Below the pieces are notes generated by a model. The model ran no database searches, was not told the DNA's origin, and worked only from the letters and a program-made list of their open reading frames with translations. This document shows positions 34,788 through 42,497 of a stretch of 64,000 bases of DNA, piece by piece (positions within the stretch are counted from its first letter, which is position 1; the number at the start of each line of letters is the position of its first letter). Made by a program: the position numbers and the translations under genes. Source of the stretch: CATOSK01 sp963665735 (lineage in GTDB: Bacteria > Chloroflexota > Dehalococcoidia > Lucifugimonadales > UBA3495); assembly GCA_963665735.1 (NCBI GenBank), contig OY762444.1:620001-684000 (forward strand). The letters run 5' to 3'.

Positions 34788-35892
34788 CTAATCGTCCCCC
34801 ACCTGGGAAATCAGGTACGCCTCGATGAAACCCTGCAAGTCGCCGTCAAGAACGCCGTCGGGATTGGTGCTTTGGAAGTTAGTGCGGTGGTCTTTGACCG
34901 ACTTGTAGGGGTGCAGGACGTAGCTGCGGATTTGGTTGCCCCATTCGGCGGCGACGCGTTCGCCCCGCAGCCGGGCCAACTCTTCCGCCCGCTCCTTGTT
35001 TTGCAAGTCCAGCAACCGGGCGCGGAGAATCCGCATGGCGTACTCCCGGTTCTGGTGCTGGGAGCGTTCCGTCTGGCAGGTGACGACAACCCCGGTCGGT
35101 AGGTGGGTCAGACGGACGGCGGAGGCGACTTTCTGCACGTTCTGACCGCCGGGGCCGCTGGAACGGAAGAAGTCCATTTTCAGGTCGTCGCCGCGGATTT
35201 CGATTTCCGCCTCTTCGTCCAGGGCCGCGGGCAGGACTTCCACTTGGGCAAAGGACGTATGGCGCAAGTGGTTGGGGTCGTAGGGAGACAGACGAACCAA
35301 ACGGTGAACGCCCCGCTCGGCGTTAAGGTAGCCGCAGGCGTAGGGGCCGCCGACTTCCAGGGTAGCGCCGCGCAATCCCGCTTCATCGCCATAGGACAAG
35401 TCCATCACCTGCACCGGACGTTTCTGGGCCTCGGCCCACAGGGTGTACATCCGCAGCAGCATTTCGGTCCAGTCCTGGGAATCGGTGCCGCCGGCTCCGG
35501 CATAAACCGACAGGATGGCCGGGCGGTCGTCGTATGGGCCGGCAAGGGTCAGGTTGGTCTCTTCGCGGGCCAGGGTTGCGGCGATTTCGTCAGCCTCGGC
35601 TACCAACTGCGGTTCCAGGGAGAAATCCTCTTCTTCCAGGGCCAATTCGGTCAGTTCCAACAGGGTGGCGGCTTGGGATCGCAAGCCCCTCCAGAGGGAG
35701 ACGGTGTCTTTCAAACGGCCTAGTTCCTGCATCCGCGCCTGGGCCTGGCGCGGGTCGTCCCAATAGCCGGGTTGGGCGGCTTCGGACTCCATTTCGGCGA
35801 TGGCCTTTTCTTTGTCGGCCAGGTCAAAGACGCTCCACGACGGAATCAATTTCGTTGAGCAGGGCTGACAGGTCTTGAATAAGTTGATCCAC
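34788..35892 (-). CDS. prfB: Peptide chain release factor 2, with programmed +1 frameshift
   Basis: 367 residues when the two frames are joined: GTG 35892 to CTT 35827, then 35825 to 34788. The zero frame reads VDQLIQDLSALLNEIDSVVERL and stops at TGA 35826-35824; a +1 slip on CTT continues DLADKEKAIAEMESEAAQPG. Release factor 2 recognises UGA and UAA stops. The catalytic GGQ is in SSGPGGQNVQK. The stop-codon tripeptide, usually SPF, reads SPY here (LSPYDPNHLRHTSF). Without frameshifting the protein would be truncated at 22 residues, the normal autoregulation of this gene. Confidence 0.95.
35824..35838 (-). promoter_or_regulatory. Programmed +1 frameshift site in prfB
   Basis: On the minus strand the bases read GTGGAGCGTCTTTGA followed by C. 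GGAG is three bases upstream of the slippery CTT, the same geometry as the classic bacterial RF2 signal (Shine-Dalgarno-like, spacer, CTT-TGA-C). Low RF2 lets the ribosome slip instead of terminating at TGA. Confidence 0.93.
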
Positions 35893-36009
35893 GGGTTAGC
35901 CTCTTTGCGTTAAATTCAGGTTGACCATCGGACATTATCGCAGAAATGGCGCCCTGCCCGCATCTTGGGAACGGCCCAGTTGGCGACGGTCAGAGTTCAG
36001 AGGATAGGA

Positions 36010-36015
36010 TATAAT
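36010..36015 (+). promoter_or_regulatory. -10 box for thrS
   Basis: A perfect TATAAT sits 56 bases before the chosen thrS start. Transcription would begin near 36020-36023, downstream of an in-frame ATG at 36018, which argues that the ATG at 36066 is the real start. No convincing -35 hexamer was found. Confidence 0.45.
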
Positions 36016-36065
36016 CAATGGGTTGCGGCGTCCGAGATGCGCCGCCGGGAGGAACGAGTAGAAGT

Positions 36066-37820
36066 ATGCTGGACCACGGTACGTTGGAACACGGACACAT
36101 TGACGAACTGAGCGCGCTGCGGCACCGGATGCGACATTCGGCGGCCCACGTCATGGCGGACGCGGTGTTGAAGTTGTTTCCCGAAGCCAAAATGGGCATT
36201 GGGCCGCCAACGCAAGACGGGTTTTACTACGATTTCGACGTGGCCCGTCCCTTCACTCCCGAAGACGTGACGGAAATTGAAAAGCTGGTGCATGAGACCC
36301 TGGCCCAGGGGCTGACCTTCCGAAGGGAAGAGTTGAGCCGGGAGGAAGCCAGGTCGTTGTTCGCCGACCAACCCTACAAGCTGGAAATTATTGACGCCAT
36401 CCCCGACGCCGAAACCCTGAGCATTTACCGGCACGGGGAGTTTGTGGACTTGTGCCAGGGGCCGCACGTCGCATCCACCGGGGATATTCCGGCGGTAAAG
36501 CTGTTGAACATAGCCGGGGCTTATTGGCGGGGGGATGAACGGCGGCCCATGCTGCAACGGATTTACGGCACGGCCTTTGAGGGCCAGCAGGAATTGGACG
36601 ACCACCTGGCCCGGATTGAGGAGGCGGAACGCCGGGACCATCGGACGTTGGGCCGGCAGTTGGGGTTGTTCAGCGTCCACGACGAAATCGGGCCGGGCCT
36701 GATTGTGTGGCATCCCAAGGGGGGAATCCTGCGGTCTTTGATTGAAGACTATTGGCGGGACATTCACTTCCGAAACGGGTACAACATCGTCTATTCCCCC
36801 CACATCGGGCGTTCCAACCTGTGGCGCACCAGCGGCCACCTGGACTTTTACCAGGAAAATATGTACGCGCCGATGGAACTGGACGAGCAGGAATACTACC
36901 TCAAGCCGATGAACTGCCCGTTCCACATCATGATTTACCGTTCGGCCTTACGGAGTTACCGGGAGTTGCCGCTGCGGATTGGCGAGCTTGGCACCGTTTA
37001 CCGCTATGAACGCAGCGGGGTGATGCACGGGTTGACGCGGGTAAGGGGATTTACCCAGGACGACGCGCATATCTTCTGTATGCCGGAACAGGTGGAACCG
37101 GAAGTCGGCGGAGTGCTGGACCTGACCGCCGAGATTTTGCAGACCTTCGGTTTCACCGACTACCAGATTTCCTTGTCCACCCGCCCGGAGAAATACGTGG
37201 GCGACCTGGCGATGTGGGAACACGCCACGGCGTCGCTGGCGAAAGCCCTGGGGGAACGGGGACTGCCCCACGACGTGGACGAGGGCGGGGGCGCGTTCTA
37301 CGGGCCGAAGATTGACATCAAAATCAAGGACGCCCTGGGCCGGGATTGGCAATGCACCACGGTGCAGTTTGACTTCAACCTGCCGGAGCGGTTTGACCTG
37401 ACTTTCCAGGACAGCGGGGGCAACCGGAGCCGGCCCTACATGGTGCATCGGGCCATCCTGGGGTCGCTGGAACGGTTCTTCGGGGTGCTGATTGAACACT
37501 ACGCCGGGGCGTTTCCGCTGTGGCTGGCGCCGACGCAGGCGGTGGTCATACCCATCGCTGACCGGCACCACGATTACGCCCGGCAAGTGCGGGAACAGTT
37601 GCAAAGCCGGGGATTCCGGGCGGAGTTGGACGACCGGGGAGAGCGCATGAACCTGAAAATCCGCAACGCCCAACTCCAGAAGGTGCCGTATATGCTGGTG
37701 GTGGGCGACCGGGAGCAGGAGCAAGGAGCGGTGTCGGTGCGCCAACGGGAGCAGGGAGACTTGGGAGCCATGCCGGTAGGTGACTTGCTGGAACGAATGA
37801 GGGAGGAGGTCAAGAAGTGA
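36066..37820 (+). CDS. thrS: Threonyl-tRNA synthetase lacking the TGS domain
   Basis: 584 residues from ATG 36066 (MLDHGTLEHGHIDEL); the typical bacterial enzyme is about 640 because of an N-terminal TGS domain that is absent here. The editing domain has HSAAH and DLCQGPH. The class II catalytic core includes RIGELGTVYRYERSGVMHGL and TRVRGFTQDDAHIFC, then RPYMVHRAILGSLERF, and a C-terminal anticodon-binding domain. The stop overlaps the hicB start as GTGA, which suggests coupled translation. Confidence 0.95.
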   Translation: MLDHGTLEHGHIDELSALRHRMRHSAAHVMADAVLKLFPEAKMGIGPPTQDGFYYDFDVARPFTPEDVTEIEKLVHETLAQGLTFRREELSREEARSLFADQPYKLEIIDAIPDAETLSIYRHGEFVDLCQGPHVASTGDIPAVKLLNIAGAYWRGDERRPMLQRIYGTAFEGQQELDDHLARIEEAERRDHRTLGRQLGLFSVHDEIGPGLIVWHPKGGILRSLIEDYWRDIHFRNGYNIVYSPHIGRSNLWRTSGHLDFYQENMYAPMELDEQEYYLKPMNCPFHIMIYRSALRSYRELPLRIGELGTVYRYERSGVMHGLTRVRGFTQDDAHIFCMPEQVEPEVGGVLDLTAEILQTFGFTDYQISLSTRPEKYVGDLAMWEHATASLAKALGERGLPHDVDEGGGAFYGPKIDIKIKDALGRDWQCTTVQFDFNLPERFDLTFQDSGGNRSRPYMVHRAILGSLERFFGVLIEHYAGAFPLWLAPTQAVVIPIADRHHDYARQVREQLQSRGFRAELDDRGERMNLKIRNAQLQKVPYMLVVGDREQEQGAVSVRQREQGDLGAMPVGDLLERMREEVKK

Positions 37821-38059
37821 AAACGTTTATTCTGACCGTGGAAATTGAGCAGGAAGAAGACGGCCGCTGGAGCGCCGAGGTCCCGGACTTCCCCGGATGC
37901 GCGGCCTGGGGTTATACCCGAGAGGAAGCGCTGGAAGCGTTGCAGGACGGGGCGCAAGCCTTGTTGGAAGTAATGCTGGAACACGGCGACCCAATCCCTC
38001 CTCAGGTGGAAAAAACTGTCATCGTCACCGAGTCCGGTGTAGTGACCGTCACGGTATGA
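37817..38059 (+). CDS. HicB-like protein
   Basis: 80 residues from GTG 37817. ILTVEIEQEEDGRWSAEVPD and FPGCAAWGYTREEALEALQD fit the partial RNase-H-like fold of HicB antitoxins; a DNA-binding C-terminal domain is not present, which is common in the shorter HicB types. It starts within the thrS stop codon and ends within the start of the HicA-like gene (ATGA at 38056-38059). The order antitoxin-before-toxin is the reverse of the most common hicAB arrangement, though known. Confidence 0.8.
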   Translation: MKTFILTVEIEQEEDGRWSAEVPDFPGCAAWGYTREEALEALQDGAQALLEVMLEHGDPIPPQVEKTVIVTESGVVTVTV

Positions 38060-38313
38060 GAGACGTTGGGAGGCTGGTCCATTATCTGCGCAACACCCCG
38101 GTAAGGGAACTGATGCGAGCACTGGAGCGCGACGGGTTCACGGTGGAGCGGGCTACTCGGACCGGAGGGTTCGTTTACCGCCATCCGGATGGTAGGGATA
38201 CATTGTTTCACTACCATGCCGGCGGGAATACACTGACCCGAAAAACGCTGGCCAACTTTCTTCGCGCCACTCAATGGACGGAAGAAGACCTGCGCCGGTT
38301 AGGGTTAATTTAG
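38056..38313 (+). CDS. HicA-like protein lacking the usual catalytic histidine
   Basis: 85 residues from ATG 38056. PVRELMRALERDGFTVERAT and VYRHPDGRDTLFHYH are the HicA double-stranded-RNA-binding-like fold, and NTLTRKTLANFLRATQWTEE the C-terminal helix. In active HicA toxins the loop reads GSH; here it is TGG (Thr36-Gly37-Gly38), so the mRNA-cleaving histidine is missing. It may be an inactive or repurposed toxin. It overlaps the HicB-like gene by four bases. Confidence 0.8.
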   Translation: MRDVGRLVHYLRNTPVRELMRALERDGFTVERATRTGGFVYRHPDGRDTLFHYHAGGNTLTRKTLANFLRATQWTEEDLRRLGLI

Positions 38314-38333
38314 CCGCTCAAGCCATTGACGAC

Positions 38334-39200
38334 CTATACCCCCGCAACCGCCGGCGAAAGCTGGCGGGCGATAAAGGCTTTTATCAACTCCACGGCCCGT
38401 TGGGATTCGGGGTAGGGCTGGTTGCCGAAACCGTGGGGCATTCCGGGGAACATCTCAACTTGTATGTCTCCGCCGGCGCTGCGGTAGGTTTCCTCAAAAC
38501 GCTGAGGGATGGACAAGGGCACATTGCCGTCGTTGGCGCCCTGGATAACCAGCGTCGGGGGCAGCGTGGCCGGTTCCGCCCGGTCCAGGATTTCCTGGGG
38601 GTTGGCCTCGCGCATGACCTCCGGGGTCTGGAAGTAAAACTCGGTGAAAGTAACCAGCCGGTCATTTCCCGAGTTCCGGGCGTAGTTGTAGCGGGCGAAG
38701 GGGTCCAGCACGGGCCAGCAGCAAATCAAGTATCGGAAAGATGCGTCAACGTCGCCGCCACCATCCAGGGCCAACGCCGAATAACGGCCGTCGTTGGGAC
38801 GCATGGCGGCCAGCATCACAGTATGGCCGCCGCTAGAGCAGCCCATCCCGCCGATTGCTGCCGGGTCAACGTCCAGGTCAGTGGCGTGGGCCTTGAACCA
38901 TCGGGCGGCATAGTTGGTATCCTGCACCTGGGCCGGGTAGGGGTTTTGGGGGGCCAGCCGGTAGTCAATGGCAACGACGACGATACCGCTGGCGGCCAGG
39001 GCCAGGTTCATCGGCGCATCGTCGGAACGCTCGCCGCCGCACCAGACCCCGCCGTGGATGTCCAGCAGGCCGGGGAATGGCCCGGAACCCTGGGGGCGGT
39101 AGATGGTCGCCTGCAACGCTCCATCAGGCCCGTCAAGATAAATCACTTCGGAGGTCGAAACTTCGTAGGAAGCGTGGGGGTTGTAATGCAGGGCGGTCAT
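38334..39200 (-). CDS. Alpha/beta hydrolase, HSL-like esterase
   Basis: 288 residues. LLDIHGGVWCGGERSDD has the HGG oxyanion-hole motif, the nucleophile is in GMGCSSGGHTVML (GxSxG variant), the acid is in IQGANDGNVP, and the catalytic His is in PGMPHGFG. There is no signal peptide. A cytoplasmic carboxylesterase or lipase is likely; the substrate is unknown. It is convergent with the hicA-like gene and lies downstream of the TlpA-like gene on the same strand. Confidence 0.85.
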   Translation of the reverse strand: MTALHYNPHASYEVSTSEVIYLDGPDGALQATIYRPQGSGPFPGLLDIHGGVWCGGERSDDAPMNLALAASGIVVVAIDYRLAPQNPYPAQVQDTNYAARWFKAHATDLDVDPAAIGGMGCSSGGHTVMLAAMRPNDGRYSALALDGGGDVDASFRYLICCWPVLDPFARYNYARNSGNDRLVTFTEFYFQTPEVMREANPQEILDRAEPATLPPTLVIQGANDGNVPLSIPQRFEETYRSAGGDIQVEMFPGMPHGFGNQPYPESQRAVELIKAFIARQLSPAVAGV

Positions 39201-39251
39201 GGCTGTCTCCAGGGTTGAATTTTGGATTGCGCTTGCGGGGCGGATTCAAGG

Positions 39252-40196
39252 TCATCGGGATGCGGCCAGTTGCTCAAACACTTGCCGCCAGCGGTCGGCA
39301 TCACCGTCGCCGAAACCGTGGCGATAAATCACTACACCGTCAGCGTCAAAGGCGATTTTGGTGGACTGGTAGGTAACATTCAAGTCCCTAATCATCCGGC
39401 CCTGGCCCACGGCCACCGGCCAGGGGTAGCCCTGCCGTCGGTTATGTTTATCCAGGGTTTCCAGGCTCTCGGAAAACCCCACGGCGTAGAAGTCAACGGC
39501 GTCCTCGTATTCGGGGTAGATGGTCTTTAAGCGCTGCAACTCAGCGCGGCAGGTGGGTCAAAAGGTAGCGGTAAAGAACAGGAATACGGGTTGCCGGGCC
39601 TCCAATAACTGCTGGGAAGTTACTGCGGAGCCGTCGGCCAGGTTCAGGGCAAAGTCGGGGATGCGTTGGCCTTCCTTGTTCCCCACCGGAACCGGGGTTG
39701 TTGCCGGTTCGGGCGGTGTGGGGGCCGATGTCGGCGTGGGAACCGGGAACGGCGCCGGCGGTTCGATGGGAACGGCGGTAGGCGCCGGCGTGGGGGCAGC
39801 CGTCAGGGTTGCGGCGGGCGTTGGAGCCGGCGCGGTTACGGTGGGCGTCGGCGTGTCCGGGATTGTTGCCGCCGCAGCCGATTGGGTGGGTGAAGGAGTT
39901 GCCGCCACCGTAGGGACTGCGGCGGCAACTGTCGGGGCCGGCAAAGGCGTAGAAACGGCGGATGCCGCCGGGGGCAGTGTCGCAGTTGGTTCAGCAGTTG
40001 GGTCAATGGAAACCGAGGCGACACCGGCGGAGGTTGCCGGGGGCGGCGCCGGCGGTTCCGGCGCAGCGGCGGGGCCGCAGGCCAAGGTTACGGCCACGGA
40101 CAGCAACAACCCCAAAGCCAAAATCGCGGTTGCCAAGGGACGGATTCGCCGGGTTCTGTGCCGGCGGGGTGTTTTGTTGGCGGAGTCTGTTATCAT
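39252..40196 (-). CDS. TlpA-like thioredoxin-fold lipoprotein with an in-frame TGA (probable selenocysteine)
   Basis: 314 residues if TGA 39560-39558 is read through (codon 213); start ATG 40196. A basic N-terminus and hydrophobic helix end in a probable lipobox (VTLACG). About 110 residues rich in Pro, Ala and Thr follow, then a TlpA/AhpC-TSA fold. The active site reads FFTATF-X-PTCRAELQRL, where X is the TGA; family members have Cys there (CxxC). The frame then continues for 101 residues with family-like sequence, including IAFDADGVVIYRHGFG. The usual cis-proline loop reads QST. A SECIS-like hairpin follows the TGA. If not selenocysteine, this is a nonsense mutation in one codon of an otherwise intact gene. 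Confidence 0.8.
39531..39560 (-). promoter_or_regulatory. Candidate bacterial SECIS element
   Basis: Downstream of the TGA (39560-39558) on the minus strand, GCGCTG (39547-39542) pairs perfectly with CAGCGC (39536-39531) around the loop AGTTG. The loop begins 16 bases after the TGA and has G in its second position; published bacterial SECIS models ask for an apical loop with an early G at roughly 16-37 bases. Energy was not computed. Confidence 0.6.
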
Positions 40197-40303
40197 CGTA
40201 GCCGCAAGTATATCAAACTTGGATGGGGGAGGACGCCGGCCATGCGCCCACCTCATCCTGACCTTTTCCCGCAAAGGGGAAGGGTAAAGATTTGGAGATG
40301 GCG

Positions 40304-42367
40304 ATGCCTAACCGCTTGATTAACGAAACCAGCCCCTACCTGCTGCAACACGCCCATAATCCGGTGGACTGGTATCCCTGGGGGCCGGAGGCGCTGGAAC
40401 GGGCCAGGAACGAGGAAAAGCCCATCCTGCTGAGCATCGGTTACTCGGCGTGCCACTGGTGCCACGTCATGGAACGGGAGTCCTTTGAGGACGACGCCAT
40501 CGCCGCCTTGATGAACGAGCATTTCGTCAACATCAAGGTTGACCGGGAGGAACGGCCCGACCTGGACGCCGTTTACATGGAAGCGGTGCAAATGTTGACC
40601 GGCAGCGGCGGCTGGCCCATGACCGTGTTTCTGACGCCGGATTGCAAGCCCTTCTACGGTGGGACGTATTTCCCGCCGGCAGACCGCATGAATATGCCCG
40701 GTTTTCCCCGGCTGCTGATGTCCGTCGCGGGGGCCTATCGCAACAATCGGGGAGAGATTGACCGGGTTACCGGGCAGCTTACGCAGCAGATGGGCCGTAG
40801 CAGCCAACTGGAGCCGGGCATTACCCCGTTGAGCGTGGAAACGATGCACCAGGCTTATTCCTTCCTGGCTTCCAACTTTGACTACCAGAACGGCGGATTC
40901 GGGGCTGCGCCCAAGTTTCCGCAACCCATGACCCCGGAGTTTTTGCTGCGCTACCACCATCACGGGTACAATCCGCGGGCGTTGGAGATGGTGGAAATGA
41001 CGCTGCACAAGATGGCCTACGGAGGGATGTACGACCAGGTTGGCGGCGGGTTCCACCGCTACTCCACTGACGCTTTCTGGCTGGTGCCGCACTTCGAGAA
41101 AATGCTCTACGACAACGCCCTGCTGTCCCGGCTGTACCTGCACGCCTACCAACTGACCGGCAACCGTCTTTACCGGCGCATCTGCGAGGAAACCCTCGAC
41201 TACGTGCTGCGGGAAATGACCGACTCCCTGGGCGGTTTCTACTCGGCCCAGGACGCCGACAGCGAAGGCGAAGAAGGGAAGTTCTTCGTCTGGTCGCCCG
41301 AGGAAATTGACGCTGTGCTGGGGCCCGAGGACGGTCCGGTTTTCCGCTACTATTACGGCGTGACGGCGGCCGGCAACTTCGAAGGGGCCAACATCCTCAA
41401 CGTCAAGACGGAACCGGCTCAGGCCGCCAACCAGCTAGGGCTGGCGTTGGAAGACTTGGAAGAAATAATCGAGCGGTGCAAGGCCAAGCTGCTGGTGGTC
41501 AGGGAGGAACGGATACATCCCCTGCGGGATGACAAGGTGCTGTCGTCCTGGAACGGCATGATGCTGCGGAGTTTCGCCGAGACCGGCATTGCCCTGGGAC
41601 GGGAGGACTACCTGGCAGCGGCAAACCGGAACGCCGCCTTCCTGCTGGATACGATGAAACCGCAAGGCCGGTTGCTGCGGACGTGGCGGGAAGGGGAGGC
41701 CAAGCTGCTGGGCTACCTGGAGGACTACGCCTGCGTTGCCGACGGGCTGCTGGCCCTGCACGAAGCAACGCTGGAGGGCCGGTGGCTGAGGGAGGCCGTT
41801 GCGCTGGCCGAGTCCATGATTGAACTTTTCTGGGACGACAGCGTTGGCGGGTTTTACGATACCGGCGCAGACCACGAAACGCTGGTCGTCCGCCCCAGGG
41901 ACGTTTTCGACAACGCCCAGCCGGCCGGGAGTTCGGTGGCGGCGGACGTACTGCTGAAACTGGCCGTGATTACCGGACGCGACGACTACGCCGCCAAGGC
42001 CGCCACGCCCATGCGGGCCTTGAATCGCGTCATGGCCGGCGCGCCGGGCGGCACGGGTCACTGGCTGGCCGCTCTGGACTTCTACATTTCAACGCCCAAG
42101 GAAATCGCCATCGTCACGCCGGCGGGAGACGGGTCAGGACGGGCAATGCTGGAACAGGTCTTTAACCGCTACCTGCCCAACAAGGTGGTGGTGGGCGCCA
42201 TTGCCGATAGTGACAGCGCCGCCGGGTTGGAAGGGATTGAGTCGCCATTGCTGGAAGGCCGGGGAACGGTCAACGGCTTGGCTACGGCCTACGTTTGCCA
42301 GAATTACGTTTGCCAACTGCCGGTTACCGACGCGGAGGAACTAGCCCGGGAGTTGGAACGGGCCTAG
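40304..42367 (+). CDS. DUF255/YyaL-type thioredoxin-domain protein
   Basis: 687 residues from ATG 40304 (MPNRLINETSPYLLQHA), with GGAG 6 bases upstream. The N-terminal thioredoxin-like domain has CHWC at Cys50-Cys53 (GYSACHWCHVMERESF). It is followed by a six-hairpin glycosidase-like helical domain (KFPQPMTPEFLLRYHHHGYN and FHRYSTDAFWLVPHFEKMLY). Homologues (human SPATA20, B. subtilis YyaL) have no settled activity. It is divergent from the probable selenoprotein, another thioredoxin-fold protein, across 107 bases. Confidence 0.9.
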   Translation: MPNRLINETSPYLLQHAHNPVDWYPWGPEALERARNEEKPILLSIGYSACHWCHVMERESFEDDAIAALMNEHFVNIKVDREERPDLDAVYMEAVQMLTGSGGWPMTVFLTPDCKPFYGGTYFPPADRMNMPGFPRLLMSVAGAYRNNRGEIDRVTGQLTQQMGRSSQLEPGITPLSVETMHQAYSFLASNFDYQNGGFGAAPKFPQPMTPEFLLRYHHHGYNPRALEMVEMTLHKMAYGGMYDQVGGGFHRYSTDAFWLVPHFEKMLYDNALLSRLYLHAYQLTGNRLYRRICEETLDYVLREMTDSLGGFYSAQDADSEGEEGKFFVWSPEEIDAVLGPEDGPVFRYYYGVTAAGNFEGANILNVKTEPAQAANQLGLALEDLEEIIERCKAKLLVVREERIHPLRDDKVLSSWNGMMLRSFAETGIALGREDYLAAANRNAAFLLDTMKPQGRLLRTWREGEAKLLGYLEDYACVADGLLALHEATLEGRWLREAVALAESMIELFWDDSVGGFYDTGADHETLVVRPRDVFDNAQPAGSSVAADVLLKLAVITGRDDYAAKAATPMRALNRVMAGAPGGTGHWLAALDFYISTPKEIAIVTPAGDGSGRAMLEQVFNRYLPNKVVVGAIADSDSAAGLEGIESPLLEGRGTVNGLATAYVCQNYVCQLPVTDAEELARELERA

Positions 42368-42430
42368 TTTGTCGGGCGCCATGACCGCCCGGGGCTGAAC
42401 GTCAACCTAGCCACCACACCTTTACCGATG

Positions 42431-42436
42431 TATAAT
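42431..42436 (+). promoter_or_regulatory. -10 box upstream of icd
   Basis: A perfect TATAAT preceded by TG lies 62 bases before the icd start codon. A -35 hexamer at the right distance is not obvious. Confidence 0.4.
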
Positions 42437-42497
42437 GGCCCCGGTTCCCAAGGCCGCCGGTGGCGGCTAGTGAAACTTGCTTGCTAAGGAGAGGAAA

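Noticed and set aside
36018..36065. Upstream ATG for thrS at 36018
   Set aside because: The TATAAT at 36010-36015 implies transcription starts after this ATG; the extra residues do not match the family.
39681..40020. Tandem-repeat or CRISPR-like look of the proline/alanine/threonine-rich stretch
   Set aside because: The repeats are degenerate and codon-phased within a lipoprotein linker, with no unique spacers.
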